22,385 bases of DNA, taken from CAVXFS01 sp049582805 (GTDB lineage Bacteria > Pseudomonadota > Gammaproteobacteria > Burkholderiales > Gallionellaceae). Numbering within the stretch: the stretch's first letter is position 1; every line of letters starts with the position of its first letter. Below the pieces are notes generated by a model, which saw only the letters and a list, made by a program, of their open reading frames with translations, was not told where the DNA came from and did no database searches. The stretch lies in contig JBAUUR010000063.1 in assembly GCA_049582805.1 (NCBI GenBank), forward strand, positions 1 through 22,385. The letters are read 5' to 3'. Below, piece after piece: positions 7,636-14,017 of this stretch. The position numbers and the translations under genes are program-made.

Positions 7636-8811
7636 ATGAAACAAAAATTACCGCGCACGGTGGTGATATTGGGGCTGGTCAGTTTTTTCAACGACACGGC
7701 CTCCGAGATGGTCACGCCGTTCATCCCCATCCTGATCGCCACGGTGCTGGGGGCGGGTCCGGTGGTGCTCGGGCTGGTGGAAGGGGTGGCGGATGCGGCA
7801 GCAAGCTTTTTAAAGCTGTGGGCCGGACGGTTTTCCGATTTCGGGCATGGACGGCGCAAGCGGCTTACCGTTGCGGGTTATGCGCTGTCGAACCTGGCGC
7901 GTCCGCTGATTGGATTGGTATCAAGCTGGGGCGCGCTGATGCTGCTGCGCAGCATCGACCGTGTTGGCAAGGGCGTACGCAATGCGCCGCGCGATGCGCT
8001 GCTGGCCGATGCCACGACTCCTTCGATGCACGGCCATGCTTACGGTTTCCAGCGCGCGCTGGACAATGCCGGGGCGATGTGCGGCAGCCTGCTGGCGATC
8101 GTGGCGCTGAGCTGGCTGGGTTTGTCGATTAACCAAGTGATCCTGTGGTCGGCGCTGCCGGGTGTGGTGGTGATGCTGTTGCTGATCTTCGGCGTGCAGG
8201 AGCCGTTGCGCGCTGAAGCCAAGAAACAGGAACCGCGCGTACCGCTGCGCTGGTCGATGCTATCGCCTGCCACGCGACGTTACCTGAAAGTGCTGGTGCT
8301 GTTCACTTTCGCGCGCGCGTCGGAGAGTTTCATCCTGCTGCGCGGCAACGAACTGGGCATGAGCATCGTGCTGCTTTTGTTTCTGTGGGCGACGCTGAAC
8401 ATCACCAAGGCGGCGACCTCGAGTTACGGCGGGCGCATGGCGGATGCCTTTGGCCTCGCGCGTCTCACGCGAATAAGCTGGCTGGGCTATGGGCTGAGCT
8501 TTATCGCGTTCAGCCAGGTCGGGCATATTGTCACGCTGTGGTTCTGCGTGATCGCTTATGGCCTGGTCGCCGGTCTGGGTGAAGGTTCCGAGCGCGCGTT
8601 GATCAGCGTGTATGCGGATGAACGCGAGCGCGGCACCGCGTTCGGCTGGTATCACCTCGCTGTCGGGTTGAGCGCCATACCGGCGGGCGTGCTGTTCGGA
8701 TCGTTGTGGCACTACTGGAGTGCTGGCGTGGCATTCCTGTTTGCCGGCTGCCTTGCGCTGGTCTGCGCGGCGTTGCTGCGTCTCGGTGGAATTGCCAAGG
8801 CTGGATCGTGA
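7636..8811 (+). CDS. Major facilitator superfamily transporter
   Basis: 391 residues of mostly hydrophobic segments consistent with about 12 membrane helices. It opens with VVILGLVSFFNDTASEMVTP, then LGLVEGVADAAASFLKLWAG and RFSDFGHGRRKRLTVAGYAL, the MFS motif-A loop (D-x-G-x-GRRK) between helices 2 and 3. A second family motif, DRVGKGVRNAPRDALLADA, follows helix 4. These traits put it in the uncharacterised MFS group often annotated as multidrug or permease-like; the substrate cannot be read from sequence. ATG 7636 with GGGAA about 7 bases upstream is preferred to the longer reading from 7546, whose extra 30 residues are not transporter-like. It is the last gene before the cassette region; no terminator with a T-run is seen after it. 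Confidence 0.88.
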   Translation: MKQKLPRTVVILGLVSFFNDTASEMVTPFIPILIATVLGAGPVVLGLVEGVADAAASFLKLWAGRFSDFGHGRRKRLTVAGYALSNLARPLIGLVSSWGALMLLRSIDRVGKGVRNAPRDALLADATTPSMHGHAYGFQRALDNAGAMCGSLLAIVALSWLGLSINQVILWSALPGVVVMLLLIFGVQEPLRAEAKKQEPRVPLRWSMLSPATRRYLKVLVLFTFARASESFILLRGNELGMSIVLLLFLWATLNITKAATSSYGGRMADAFGLARLTRISWLGYGLSFIAFSQVGHIVTLWFCVIAYGLVAGLGEGSERALISVYADERERGTAFGWYHLAVGLSAIPAGVLFGSLWHYWSAGVAFLFAGCLALVCAALLRLGGIAKAGS

Positions 8812-8987
8812 AGGATGATGGTCGGCTTTTGCAGGATGTGCCGGCGAAGGAGGCACATCATTCGCGATTGATGCGCTTCGTGCCTCAGCGCGTCCTGCGC
8901 TGGCTTAAGCGTTCCTTCATAACCATTGGTGACTGCACGACACCAACCGATCTCAGGGACTTGTCGACTTTGCGAAACATGGGCGCC
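8812..8987. other. Intergenic stretch between MFS gene and attC-like site 1
   Basis: No convincing gene in either direction. A perfect 6-bp hairpin (CAGCGC 8886-8891, GCGCTG 8897-8902) is present without a T-run. It may be remnant DNA at the edge of the cassette block. Confidence 0.4.
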
Positions 8988-9066
8988 CTCTTACGTGTCA
9001 GTTCAGCCGCCCGTGTAGGCGGGCGAAGCCCCGCCCGAACGGGTCGGCTGAAACTGATGGTTAGCA
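8988..9066 (-). other. attC-like site 1 (3' of methyltransferase cassette)
   Basis: On the minus strand: R''-like TGCTAAC (9066-9060), L'' arm TCAGTTTCAGCCGACCCG, a GC-rich central hairpin, L' arm CGGGCGGCTGAACTGA, then a decayed R'-like GTAAGAG (8994-8988). The arms pair except for two unpaired bases (a T and an A) on one side, like the extrahelical bases that set strand choice in attC sites. Total length is 79 bp, inside the known attC range. The terminal box departs from the GTTRRRY consensus at two positions, so this end may no longer recombine. Confidence 0.7.
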
Positions 9067-10004
9067 GTCTGCGTACGATCACTTCGTAGCCGCGCCGACA
9101 AGGCACTCACCCGGCACCTCGAACCCGCCAGGCGATTCGAAACTACGCATTGAGCCTTCTACTTCGTTCCACACGGACTCGCGTTCTTGAGGGGGCAGGT
9201 GAGCCATCATGGCATTGAATGCACCGAAGGCGTCTCGGGCGACCCGCACGTATTCGGCGGCACTGGCCGTTCTCAGGGGCACCGGCACGGTGCGAACCTC
9301 GGGGTCGGCAAATCCAGCTTGACGGAAGACGCCTTCGAGCACGCCGGGAGCGCCAAGGCTAAACGGGCCGGGTTGCCCCGGAACGGGAGGCGGGAGTTGC
9401 GCGCGCCGGCGGATGATGGAAGCGGGCATAGCACCCCAACTGTTTCGATCGGGCGTGGAAAAGACAACGACGGCGACCCGACCGCCCGCTCTCAGAGCAC
9501 GGCGCCACTCGCATAGCGCTGTCACGGGGTGCGGCATATACATCAGACCAAGCCGACACAGCACCGCATCAAAGGAAGCATCAGGGAGATCCAACTTCTC
9601 GCCGTCCATGGCGCGGGTCTCAACCTGTTTGAGTCCCCGTTCACGGGCGACCTGGAGCGCAAGCTCAACGATCCCTTCGGAGATATCGGTCGCCAGCACG
9701 TAACCGCTAGGGCCAACTCGTTCGGCGGCACTGACAGCCGGTTCACCTGCGCCGGCGGCGATGTCTAGGATGCGCCGACCTGGCTGAATCAGGGCCAGGT
9801 CGAGCATCTGGCGGGTAACTTCGCCATACCAACGATCCAGAGTGGGATTCCAGCGTCGCCATGCTGCGCCGTCCTTGTTCCATTGCTCTCGCTGCGCGTT
9901 CTTGTACTTAGCTGCGTCGAATGAGGGTTGCTGTTCGGCCATTGCAAGTTCTCCTCTCAGTTAGACCTTGATGTTGCTTCGAGGTGCGGGACTCAGACTG
10001 CTAA
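8994..10004 (-). mobile_element. Integron-like gene cassette 1 (methyltransferase)
   Basis: On the minus strand the unit starts at TTAGCA (after the conserved G at 10005), carries one ORF (9942-9079) and ends in attC-like site 1. Its 5' end GTTAGCAGTCTG (10005-9994) and the sequence leading into its own R'' (9071-9060 region) are perfect 12-bp inverted copies. In true cassettes the R'' box is complementary to the cassette's own 5' end, exactly as seen here. No integrase gene is visible in the window. Confidence 0.72.
9079..9942 (-). CDS. Class I SAM-dependent methyltransferase (UbiE/Methyltransf_11-like), cassette-borne
   Basis: 287 residues. Motif I is ILDIAAGAGEPAVSAAERVG (about residues 58-77), with the acidic residue ending beta-2 in VLATDISEGIVELA. 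Motif II-like LDLPDASFDAVLCRLGLMYM and the post-motif LRAGGRVAVVVFSTPDR complete a Rossmann methyltransferase. The N-terminus (WNKDGAAWRRWNPTLDRWYG) is typical of small-molecule methyltransferases annotated UbiE-like; the acceptor is not predictable. ATG 9942 has a strong AGAGGAG about 8 bases upstream. The stop lies 12 bp before attC-like site 1, the usual cassette layout. It is divergently placed relative to flanking chromosomal genes, which run on the plus strand, supporting acquisition as a unit. No promoter is evident inside the cassette. Confidence 0.85.
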   Translation of the reverse strand: MAEQQPSFDAAKYKNAQREQWNKDGAAWRRWNPTLDRWYGEVTRQMLDLALIQPGRRILDIAAGAGEPAVSAAERVGPSGYVLATDISEGIVELALQVARERGLKQVETRAMDGEKLDLPDASFDAVLCRLGLMYMPHPVTALCEWRRALRAGGRVAVVVFSTPDRNSWGAMPASIIRRRAQLPPPVPGQPGPFSLGAPGVLEGVFRQAGFADPEVRTVPVPLRTASAAEYVRVARDAFGAFNAMMAHLPPQERESVWNEVEGSMRSFESPGGFEVPGECLVGAATK

Positions 10005-10076
10005 CGTAGAATTAACCGGCTCCGAATTAACCGGCTCCGCGCTTTTGCGGAGTCCGGGTTGAATGTCGGGTTGGGC
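9999..10076 (-). other. attC-like site 2 (3' of secreted-protein cassette)
   Basis: On the minus strand: R'' GCCCAAC (10076-10070; matches RYYYAAC), L'' arm ATTCAACCCGGACTCCGC, loop AAAA, L' arm GCGGAGCCGGTTAATTC, and R' GTTAGCA (10005-9999; matches GTTRRRY except at the last positions). The arms pair with two extra bases on the L'' side, as expected for extrahelical bases. Length is 78 bp. The L' arm is tandemly duplicated (15 bp, 10009-10023 and 10024-10038). Confidence 0.78.
10009..10038. repeat. 15-bp perfect tandem duplication within attC-like site 2
   Basis: GAATTAACCGGCTCC occurs twice back to back (10009-10023 and 10024-10038). Only the copy next to the loop can pair fully with the L'' arm; the outer copy lengthens the region between the stem and the R' box. 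Confidence 0.95.
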
Positions 10077-10086
10077 GTCATAGGGC

Positions 10087-10506
10087 TCACTTTTTTCTAC
10101 TCAATGCAAAGAAGCCGAGTGGCGTGCTACCCCACCCCAACGTGAAATATTCGCCACGAATGATCTCGTCAGCGAGAGTGCCGTGCAGCATGAGATATGC
10201 ATCACACACCTCATTGCGGCCAATAGTTAGCTGGTTGTTTTCGATGCTATACGACAGCGGGTCCGACACCGGATAAAAGTGAGCGTCCTCTGTGGTTGCG
10301 GACACCACATTTACACGAAGCCAGTTTCCCCCAATACACGACGGAGCCCGGTGGTCGGTGAACTCGATAACAAGAGCAGTGACGACATGGTGGTTTTTAT
10401 CCTCAACATTCAAGTTCCACTGTCCGGTCAAGTCGCGGGGCCAAGCCAAGGTTGAAAAGCCCAAAGCTAAAGCAACGGCAATTAATCGGTGAATAGCAGT
10501 TCTCAT
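10087..10506 (-). CDS. Small exported protein of unknown function, cassette-borne
   Basis: 139 residues from ATG 10506. An N-terminal signal peptide is clear (MRTAIHRLIAVALALGFSTLA, positive then hydrophobic, likely cut near residue 21). The mature part starts DLTGQWNLNVEDKNHHVVTA, a beta-rich, lipocalin-like or DUF-like opening. There are two cysteines only (57 and 101), which could form a periplasmic disulfide. I do not recognise a named family. A TTG at 10515 would extend it by three residues into the cassette boundary and is less likely. The ATG lies 9 bp inside the cassette with no clear Shine-Dalgarno, common for cassette genes, so expression may depend on an upstream transcript; none is evident. 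The stop is 11 bp before R'' of attC-like site 2. Confidence 0.72.
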   Translation of the reverse strand: MRTAIHRLIAVALALGFSTLAWPRDLTGQWNLNVEDKNHHVVTALVIEFTDHRAPSCIGGNWLRVNVVSATTEDAHFYPVSDPLSYSIENNQLTIGRNEVCDAYLMLHGTLADEIIRGEYFTLGWGSTPLGFFALSRKK

Positions 10507-10509
10507 GAC

Positions 10510-10584
10510 GCCCAACTATAAATTATGCGGCATTCTTGCCGCATATCCCGGCAACAAGTGCCGCATAATCCGAAATGGTTCAAT
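10510..10584 (-). other. attC-like site 3 (3' end of a lost or truncated upstream cassette)
   Basis: On the minus strand: R''-like ATTGAAC (10584-10578; one mismatch to RYYYAAC), a perfect 11-bp arm ATTATGCGGCA (10569-10559), inner 6-bp stem TTGCCG/CGGCAA, the matching arm TGCCGCATAAT (10532-10522), and R' GTTGGGC (10516-10510; perfect GTTRRRY). Length is 75 bp. The R' is shared with the 5' end of cassette 2, as expected at a cassette junction. No cassette 5' end (GTTCAAT) for this attC is found before 10831. Confidence 0.7.
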
Positions 10585-10831
10585 CATCATCTTGTTTCGC
10601 ATAGAGTTCCCAAAACAAACACGGCAACAAATAAATTGGAAGCAGCGTAAAGGCAGTAGAACAAAAATGCAAATTCCGGTACTACCTTTCTTTCGCTTGA
10701 ATTTACGGTAGTAGCAAGGCCGGGAATGCACCGACATGTTAAGCTATTGCAATTTCCGGCTGTACGATTCCTGTGCGTATTTGAAGTTGGCAGAGGTGAT
10801 TCGCAGCAGGTAAATAATCAGGAGTATCGAG
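10585..10831. other. Intergenic remnant with hairpin and doubtful ORF
   Basis: Contains an inverted repeat TACTACC (10680-10686) / GGTAGTA (10707-10713) with extra flanking complementarity. On the minus strand a GCTTAAC (10744-10738) fits the R'' consensus, so a fourth, decayed attC is conceivable, but no good R' follows. A 73-codon minus-strand reading frame (10737-10516) runs across the hairpin and ends at attC-like site 3. It is rich in Cys, Arg and Lys, has no ribosome-binding site and looks spurious. AGGAG before 10832 belongs to the peroxiredoxin gene. Confidence 0.35.
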
Positions 10832-11374
10832 ATGAAATGGTTGATCGTGCTGGGCCTGCTGGGAACACTGGCCTCGCTGTTGCTGAGTCAGGCGCGCGCC
10901 GGAGAAGTGCCAAAGGTCGGCGAGCCTGCGCCCGGATTCAGCCTGCCGGACCAGAACGGGCACGTGCATGCCTTGCAGGAATATGCCGGCAAGTGGCTGG
11001 TTCTGTATTTCTATCCTAAGGACGACACGCCCGGCTGCACGCAGGAAGCGTGCGCGTTCCGCGATGACCTGCACGAGATCAACGATCTCGGCGCGCAGGT
11101 GGTGGGCATCAGCGTGGATGACAGCGAAAGCCATGCCGAATTCGCCAAGAAATATCATTTGCCGTTTCCGCTGCTGGCGGACAAGACCGCAGAGGTGGCG
11201 GACCGTTATGGCGCGTTGCGGGATTTCTGGATATTGAAATTCGCGAAGCGCTACACCTTCTTGATCGACCCGCAGGGCAGGATCAACAAGGTGTATACCA
11301 ATGTGGAAACGTCGCGCCACTCGAAGGAAATCATCGCCGATCTGAAAATGCTGGTTAAGCCTGGAAACAACTGA
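10832..11374 (+). CDS. Exported peroxiredoxin, BCP/PrxQ type
   Basis: 180 residues. A signal peptide (MKWLIVLGLLGTLASLLLSQ then ARA, likely cut after Ala23) precedes a full AhpC/TSA thioredoxin fold beginning PKVGEPAPGFSLPD. The peroxidatic Cys69 is in DDTPGCTQEAC and the second Cys74 five residues later gives the atypical two-Cys PrxQ/BCP arrangement. It would reduce hydroperoxides in the periplasm with an unknown thiol donor; cytoplasmic BCP lacks the signal peptide. AGGAG (10820 region) lies about 8 bases before ATG 10832. Its TGA overlaps the ATG of the Uup-like gene by one base, so the two are translationally coupled. It is the first plus-strand gene after the cassette block. Confidence 0.92.
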   Translation: MKWLIVLGLLGTLASLLLSQARAGEVPKVGEPAPGFSLPDQNGHVHALQEYAGKWLVLYFYPKDDTPGCTQEACAFRDDLHEINDLGAQVVGISVDDSESHAEFAKKYHLPFPLLADKTAEVADRYGALRDFWILKFAKRYTFLIDPQGRINKVYTNVETSRHSKEIIADLKMLVKPGNN

Positions 11375-13329
11375 TGCCCTACCTGACGCTTGATAAGGCC
11401 GCGCTGGCTTACGGCCATGTAGCCCTGCTCGACCGGGTGGATTTCCAGCTCGACGAGAACGAACGCGTCGGCCTGATCGGGCGCAACGGCGGCGGCAAGT
11501 CGAGCTTGCTGAAAGTGCTGGCGGGGCAGGCGCATCTTGACGACGGCAGCGTGTGGCGACAGTCCGGCGTGCGCATCTGTTATGTCAGCCAGGAGCCGGT
11601 GCTGGATGCCGATGCCACGGTGTTCGACGAAGTGGCGCGCGGGCTGGGCGAACTGCATCAGATCATCAGCGACTATCATCGCCTTTCACATCAACTGGCC
11701 GAGCCAGATGCCGATTACGAACAGCTGCTGGAAGCGATGCAGCCATTGCAGACTGCACTGGAAGCGCAGAACGGCTGGGCAGTGCAGGCGCGCATCGAGA
11801 CCGCGATTACCAAGCTGGAGTTGAACGCCGACAGCCGCGTCGGCGAGCTTTCCGGCGGCGTGCGCAAGCGCGTGGCGCTGGCGCAGGCGCTGGTGGCCGA
11901 ACCGGATGTGCTGATACTGGATGAGCCGACCAACCATCTTGATTTTTCTTCGATCGAATGGCTGGAAGGGCTGCTCAACAATTTTCGCGGCAGTGTGCTG
12001 TTCGTGACCCACGACCGCCGCTTCCTCGATAACGTCGCTTCGCGCATCGTCGAACTGGATCGCGGCAAGCTGGCCAGCTTCCCCGGCAACTTCGCGGCGT
12101 ACCTGCGCAGCAAGGAACAGATGCTGGCGGACGAAGCGGTGCACAACGCCAAGTTCGACAAGGTGCTGGCGCAGGAAGAGGTGTGGATACGCCAGGGCGT
12201 CAAGGCGCGCCGCGTGCGCAACGAAGGGCGCGTGCGGCGGCTGGAGCAGTTGCGCATCGAGCGTGCCGCGCGGCGCGAGCGGGTGGGCCGTGTCGAGATG
12301 AATCTGGAGGCGGGCGATCGCTCGGGCAAGCTGGTGGCGGAACTCACCCATGTCTGCAAATCGTTCGGTGCGCGCAAAGTGATAGATGATTTTTCCTGCC
12401 GCATCCAGCGCGGCGACAAGATCGGTCTGCTCGGGCCGAACGGTGCGGGCAAGAGCACGCTGCTCAGGATCATCCTGGGCGAAATGCAGCCGGACAGCGG
12501 CGAGGTCAAGCTCGGTACCAAACTCAGCGTGGCGTATTTCGACCAGTTGCGCGAGCAACTGAACGAAGAGGCGACGCTGGCCGACACCATCAGCCAGGGC
12601 TCGGATTTCATCGACATCGGCGGCGTGAAGAAACATGTCATCAGCTATCTCGGCGATTTTTTGTTTGCGCCGGAACGCGCGCGCTCGCCGGTGAAGAGCC
12701 TGTCCGGCGGTGAACGGAATCGTTTGCTGCTGGCGCGCCTGTTCACCCGTCCCGCCAATGTGCTGGTGCTGGACGAGCCGACCAACGACCTCGATATCGA
12801 AACGCTGGAACTGCTGGAAGAGTTGCTGGCGCAATATGACGGCACGCTGTTCCTGGTCAGCCACGACCGTGCCTTCCTCGACAACGTGGTGACGCAGGTG
12901 ATCGCCTTCGAGGGCGGCGGCAGGCTGATGGAATATGTCGGCGGCTACGAGGACTGGGTGCGGGTGAAGAAATTCGAAAGTGCGCAACAATTGTCGAGCA
13001 AGTCCTCCGCTCCCTCTCCCCAGCCCTTTGATAAAACTCCTGGCCATTCGACTAAGCCACCCCAAAACGGCGGCCAAGTCGCTGGTTATCCCCCCAAAGC
13101 AGAGGGAGTCAAGGGCAAATTGAGTTTCAAGGAGCAGCGCGAGCTGGACGAGATCCCGCAACGCATCGCGGCGCTGGAACATGAGCAGGAAGGGATCGCT
13201 GCGGCACTCGGCAACGGTGCGCTTTACCGCGACAAACCCGCGCAGGCACGCCAGCTGCAGGAACGCGCAGCGGTCATTGAAAAGGATTTGTTGCACCTGA
13301 TGACGCGCTGGGAAGAGTTGGAAAACTGA
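11374..13329 (+). CDS. uup: ABC-F family ATPase, Uup-like
   Basis: 651 residues with two ABC domains and no membrane segment. Domain 1: Walker A GRNGGGKSS (36-44), signature LSGGVRKRVALAQAL, Walker B LILDEPTNHLD. Domain 2: GPNGAGKST, signature LSGGERNRLLLARL, LVLDEPTNDLD and SHDRAFLDN. The linker between domains is highly charged (KARRVRNEGRVRRLEQLRIE). After domain 2 a low-complexity Pro/Ser/Lys stretch (about 546-579) leads into a C-terminal coiled coil, KLSFKEQRELDEIPQRIAAL to WEELEN, which is the Uup-type DNA-binding tail. Uup-type ABC-F proteins act on ribosomes and limit precise transposon excision. The low-complexity stretch is bounded by CTCCCTCT/AGAGGGAG inverted repeats and may be an inserted palindromic element. 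The gene is coupled to the peroxiredoxin gene upstream. Confidence 0.93.
   Translation: MPYLTLDKAALAYGHVALLDRVDFQLDENERVGLIGRNGGGKSSLLKVLAGQAHLDDGSVWRQSGVRICYVSQEPVLDADATVFDEVARGLGELHQIISDYHRLSHQLAEPDADYEQLLEAMQPLQTALEAQNGWAVQARIETAITKLELNADSRVGELSGGVRKRVALAQALVAEPDVLILDEPTNHLDFSSIEWLEGLLNNFRGSVLFVTHDRRFLDNVASRIVELDRGKLASFPGNFAAYLRSKEQMLADEAVHNAKFDKVLAQEEVWIRQGVKARRVRNEGRVRRLEQLRIERAARRERVGRVEMNLEAGDRSGKLVAELTHVCKSFGARKVIDDFSCRIQRGDKIGLLGPNGAGKSTLLRIILGEMQPDSGEVKLGTKLSVAYFDQLREQLNEEATLADTISQGSDFIDIGGVKKHVISYLGDFLFAPERARSPVKSLSGGERNRLLLARLFTRPANVLVLDEPTNDLDIETLELLEELLAQYDGTLFLVSHDRAFLDNVVTQVIAFEGGGRLMEYVGGYEDWVRVKKFESAQQLSSKSSAPSPQPFDKTPGHSTKPPQNGGQVAGYPPKAEGVKGKLSFKEQRELDEIPQRIAALEHEQEGIAAALGNGALYRDKPAQARQLQERAAVIEKDLLHLMTRWEELEN
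13010..13108 (+). repeat. Possible in-frame palindromic insertion in uup linker
   Basis: CTCCCTCT (13010-13017) and AGAGGGAG (13101-13108) are inverted copies bounding 99 bp, a multiple of three, that encode a Pro/Gly-rich segment of unusual composition compared with the rest of the gene. The Uup linker is naturally variable, so this could also be ordinary linker drift. Confidence 0.3.
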
Positions 13330-13351
13330 ATCGGCGGACTCTGGACTTTAT

Positions 13352-13371
13352 GTAGGGTGCGCTTGCGCACC
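13352..13371 (+). repeat. REP element 6
   Basis: GTAG then GGTGCG-CTTG-CGCACC, the consensus copy of the family found around the RAYT gene 6.6 kb away. It lies 22 bp after the uup stop. Confidence 0.88.
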
Positions 13372-13396
13372 AGAAGCATCGGGATGCTGGAGAATT

Positions 13397-13416
13397 GGTG
13401 CGCAGGCGCACCCTAC
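13397..13416 (-). repeat. REP element 7, inverted
   Basis: GGTGCG-CAGG-CGCACC then CTAC. With element 6 it forms an inverted pair whose 25-bp spacer itself holds a small hairpin (AGCATC 13375-13380 / GATGCT 13383-13388), so the unit could form a bidirectional stem between uup and gspG, possibly as transcript end or stabiliser. Confidence 0.88.
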
Positions 13417-13438
13417 GAATAATGATCATTTCTTTCTG

Positions 13439-13467
13439 TTGAATGGTCGACTCGATAAGAGATTAAT
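13439..13467 (+). promoter_or_regulatory. Tentative promoter for the gsp operon
   Basis: TTGAAT (13439-13444) and ATTAAT (13462-13467) are separated by 17 bases and lie in the AT-rich 120-bp gap after the REP pair, about 70 bp before gspG. A small inverted repeat AGTCA-TTGC-TGACT (13502-13515) follows and might be an operator. The match to sigma-70 is only moderate. Confidence 0.25.
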
Positions 13468-13539
13468 TGGATTTAGTTTGTCACGATGGTTTGCTAAACT
13501 CAGTCATTGCTGACTTAACCTGATTTTGGATAAAACACA

Positions 13540-13983
13540 ATGATTCCTACAAAGCAATCTTGCCGCCCGATGCAGGGGTTTACCCTGATCGAAGTGATGG
13601 TGGTCATCGTCATCCTTGGCATACTGGCGGCACTGATCGTGCCCAAGGTGATGAGCCGTCCGGATGAGGCACGCATCGTTGCGGCGAAGCAGGACATCGC
13701 CACGATTGTGCAGGCATTGAAGCTCTACAAGCTGGACAATATGGTTTATCCCACGACCGAGCAGGGATTGCAGGCCCTGGTGAAAAAGCCGACGTTGCCC
13801 CCCGAACCGCCGAACTGGAAGGGGAACGGCTATCTGGAGCGCCTGCCCGAGGATCCCTGGGGCCATGCCTACCAGTATCTGCAGCCCGGCCTGCATGGCG
13901 AATTTGATGTCATGAGCCTCGGCGCCGATGGCGCGCCGGGGGGCGAAGGCAACGATGCCGATATCGGGTCATGGCAGCAGTAG
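13540..13983 (+). CDS. gspG: Type II secretion major pseudopilin GspG
   Basis: 147 residues. The prepilin site is MIPTKQSCRPMQG then FTLIEVMVVIVILGILAALI; cleavage after Gly13 leaves Phe1 for methylation and Glu5 for assembly. The soluble part has the GspG hallmarks: DIATIVQALKLYKLDNMVYP, TTEQGLQALV, GYLERLPEDPWGHAYQYLQP, and a C-terminal loop SLGADGAPGGEGNDADIGSW that corresponds to the calcium-binding end of the fold. GspG polymerises into the short periplasmic pseudopilus that drives secretion through the outer-membrane secretin. It opens an eight-gene gspG-N block. No clear Shine-Dalgarno is visible before ATG 13540. Confidence 0.97.
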   Translation: MIPTKQSCRPMQGFTLIEVMVVIVILGILAALIVPKVMSRPDEARIVAAKQDIATIVQALKLYKLDNMVYPTTEQGLQALVKKPTLPPEPPNWKGNGYLERLPEDPWGHAYQYLQPGLHGEFDVMSLGADGAPGGEGNDADIGSWQQ

Positions 13984-14017
13984 AATCGCGGGGGAAATCT
14001 TCCACGGTGTCGATTCC

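Larger units (their letters stand above)
10005..10515 (-). mobile_element. Integron-like gene cassette 2 (small exported protein)
   Basis: A 511-bp unit beginning TTGGGCGTCATG on the minus strand, with one ORF, and ending in attC-like site 2 at the conserved G (10005). The 5' terminus GTTGGGCGTCAT (10516-10505) is a perfect 12-bp inverted copy of 10070-10081, which contains its own R''. The match stops exactly after 12 bp on both sides. As in real cassettes, the start codon sits only a few bases from the recombination point. Confidence 0.78.

Noticed and set aside
8886..8902. Hairpin CAGCGC/GCGCTG as terminator of the MFS gene
   Set aside because: Short stem and no T-run follows; not an intrinsic terminator.
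8885..9106. 73-codon minus-strand ORF across attC-like site 1
   Set aside because: It runs through the palindrome, and starts inside the methyltransferase gene; probably chance.
8988..10584. CRISPR or transposon interpretation of the palindromic region
   Set aside because: Palindromes are unlike each other in sequence and far apart, with no spacers, no transposase and no target-site duplication; the attC pattern explains termini and gene positions better.
10516..10737. 73-codon minus-strand ORF before attC-like site 3
   Set aside because: No ribosome-binding site, crosses a hairpin and an attC-like site, odd Cys/Arg/Lys-rich composition; kept only as a remark in the intergenic entry.
10783..10816. 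TTGGCA ... TAAATA as promoter for the peroxiredoxin gene
   Set aside because: Spacing is acceptable (18) but the predicted start of transcription would fall on or after the AGGAG ribosome-binding site.
11686..13296. 536-codon open frame on the minus strand
   Set aside because: Antisense shadow of the uup gene, same cause and no recognisable domain.
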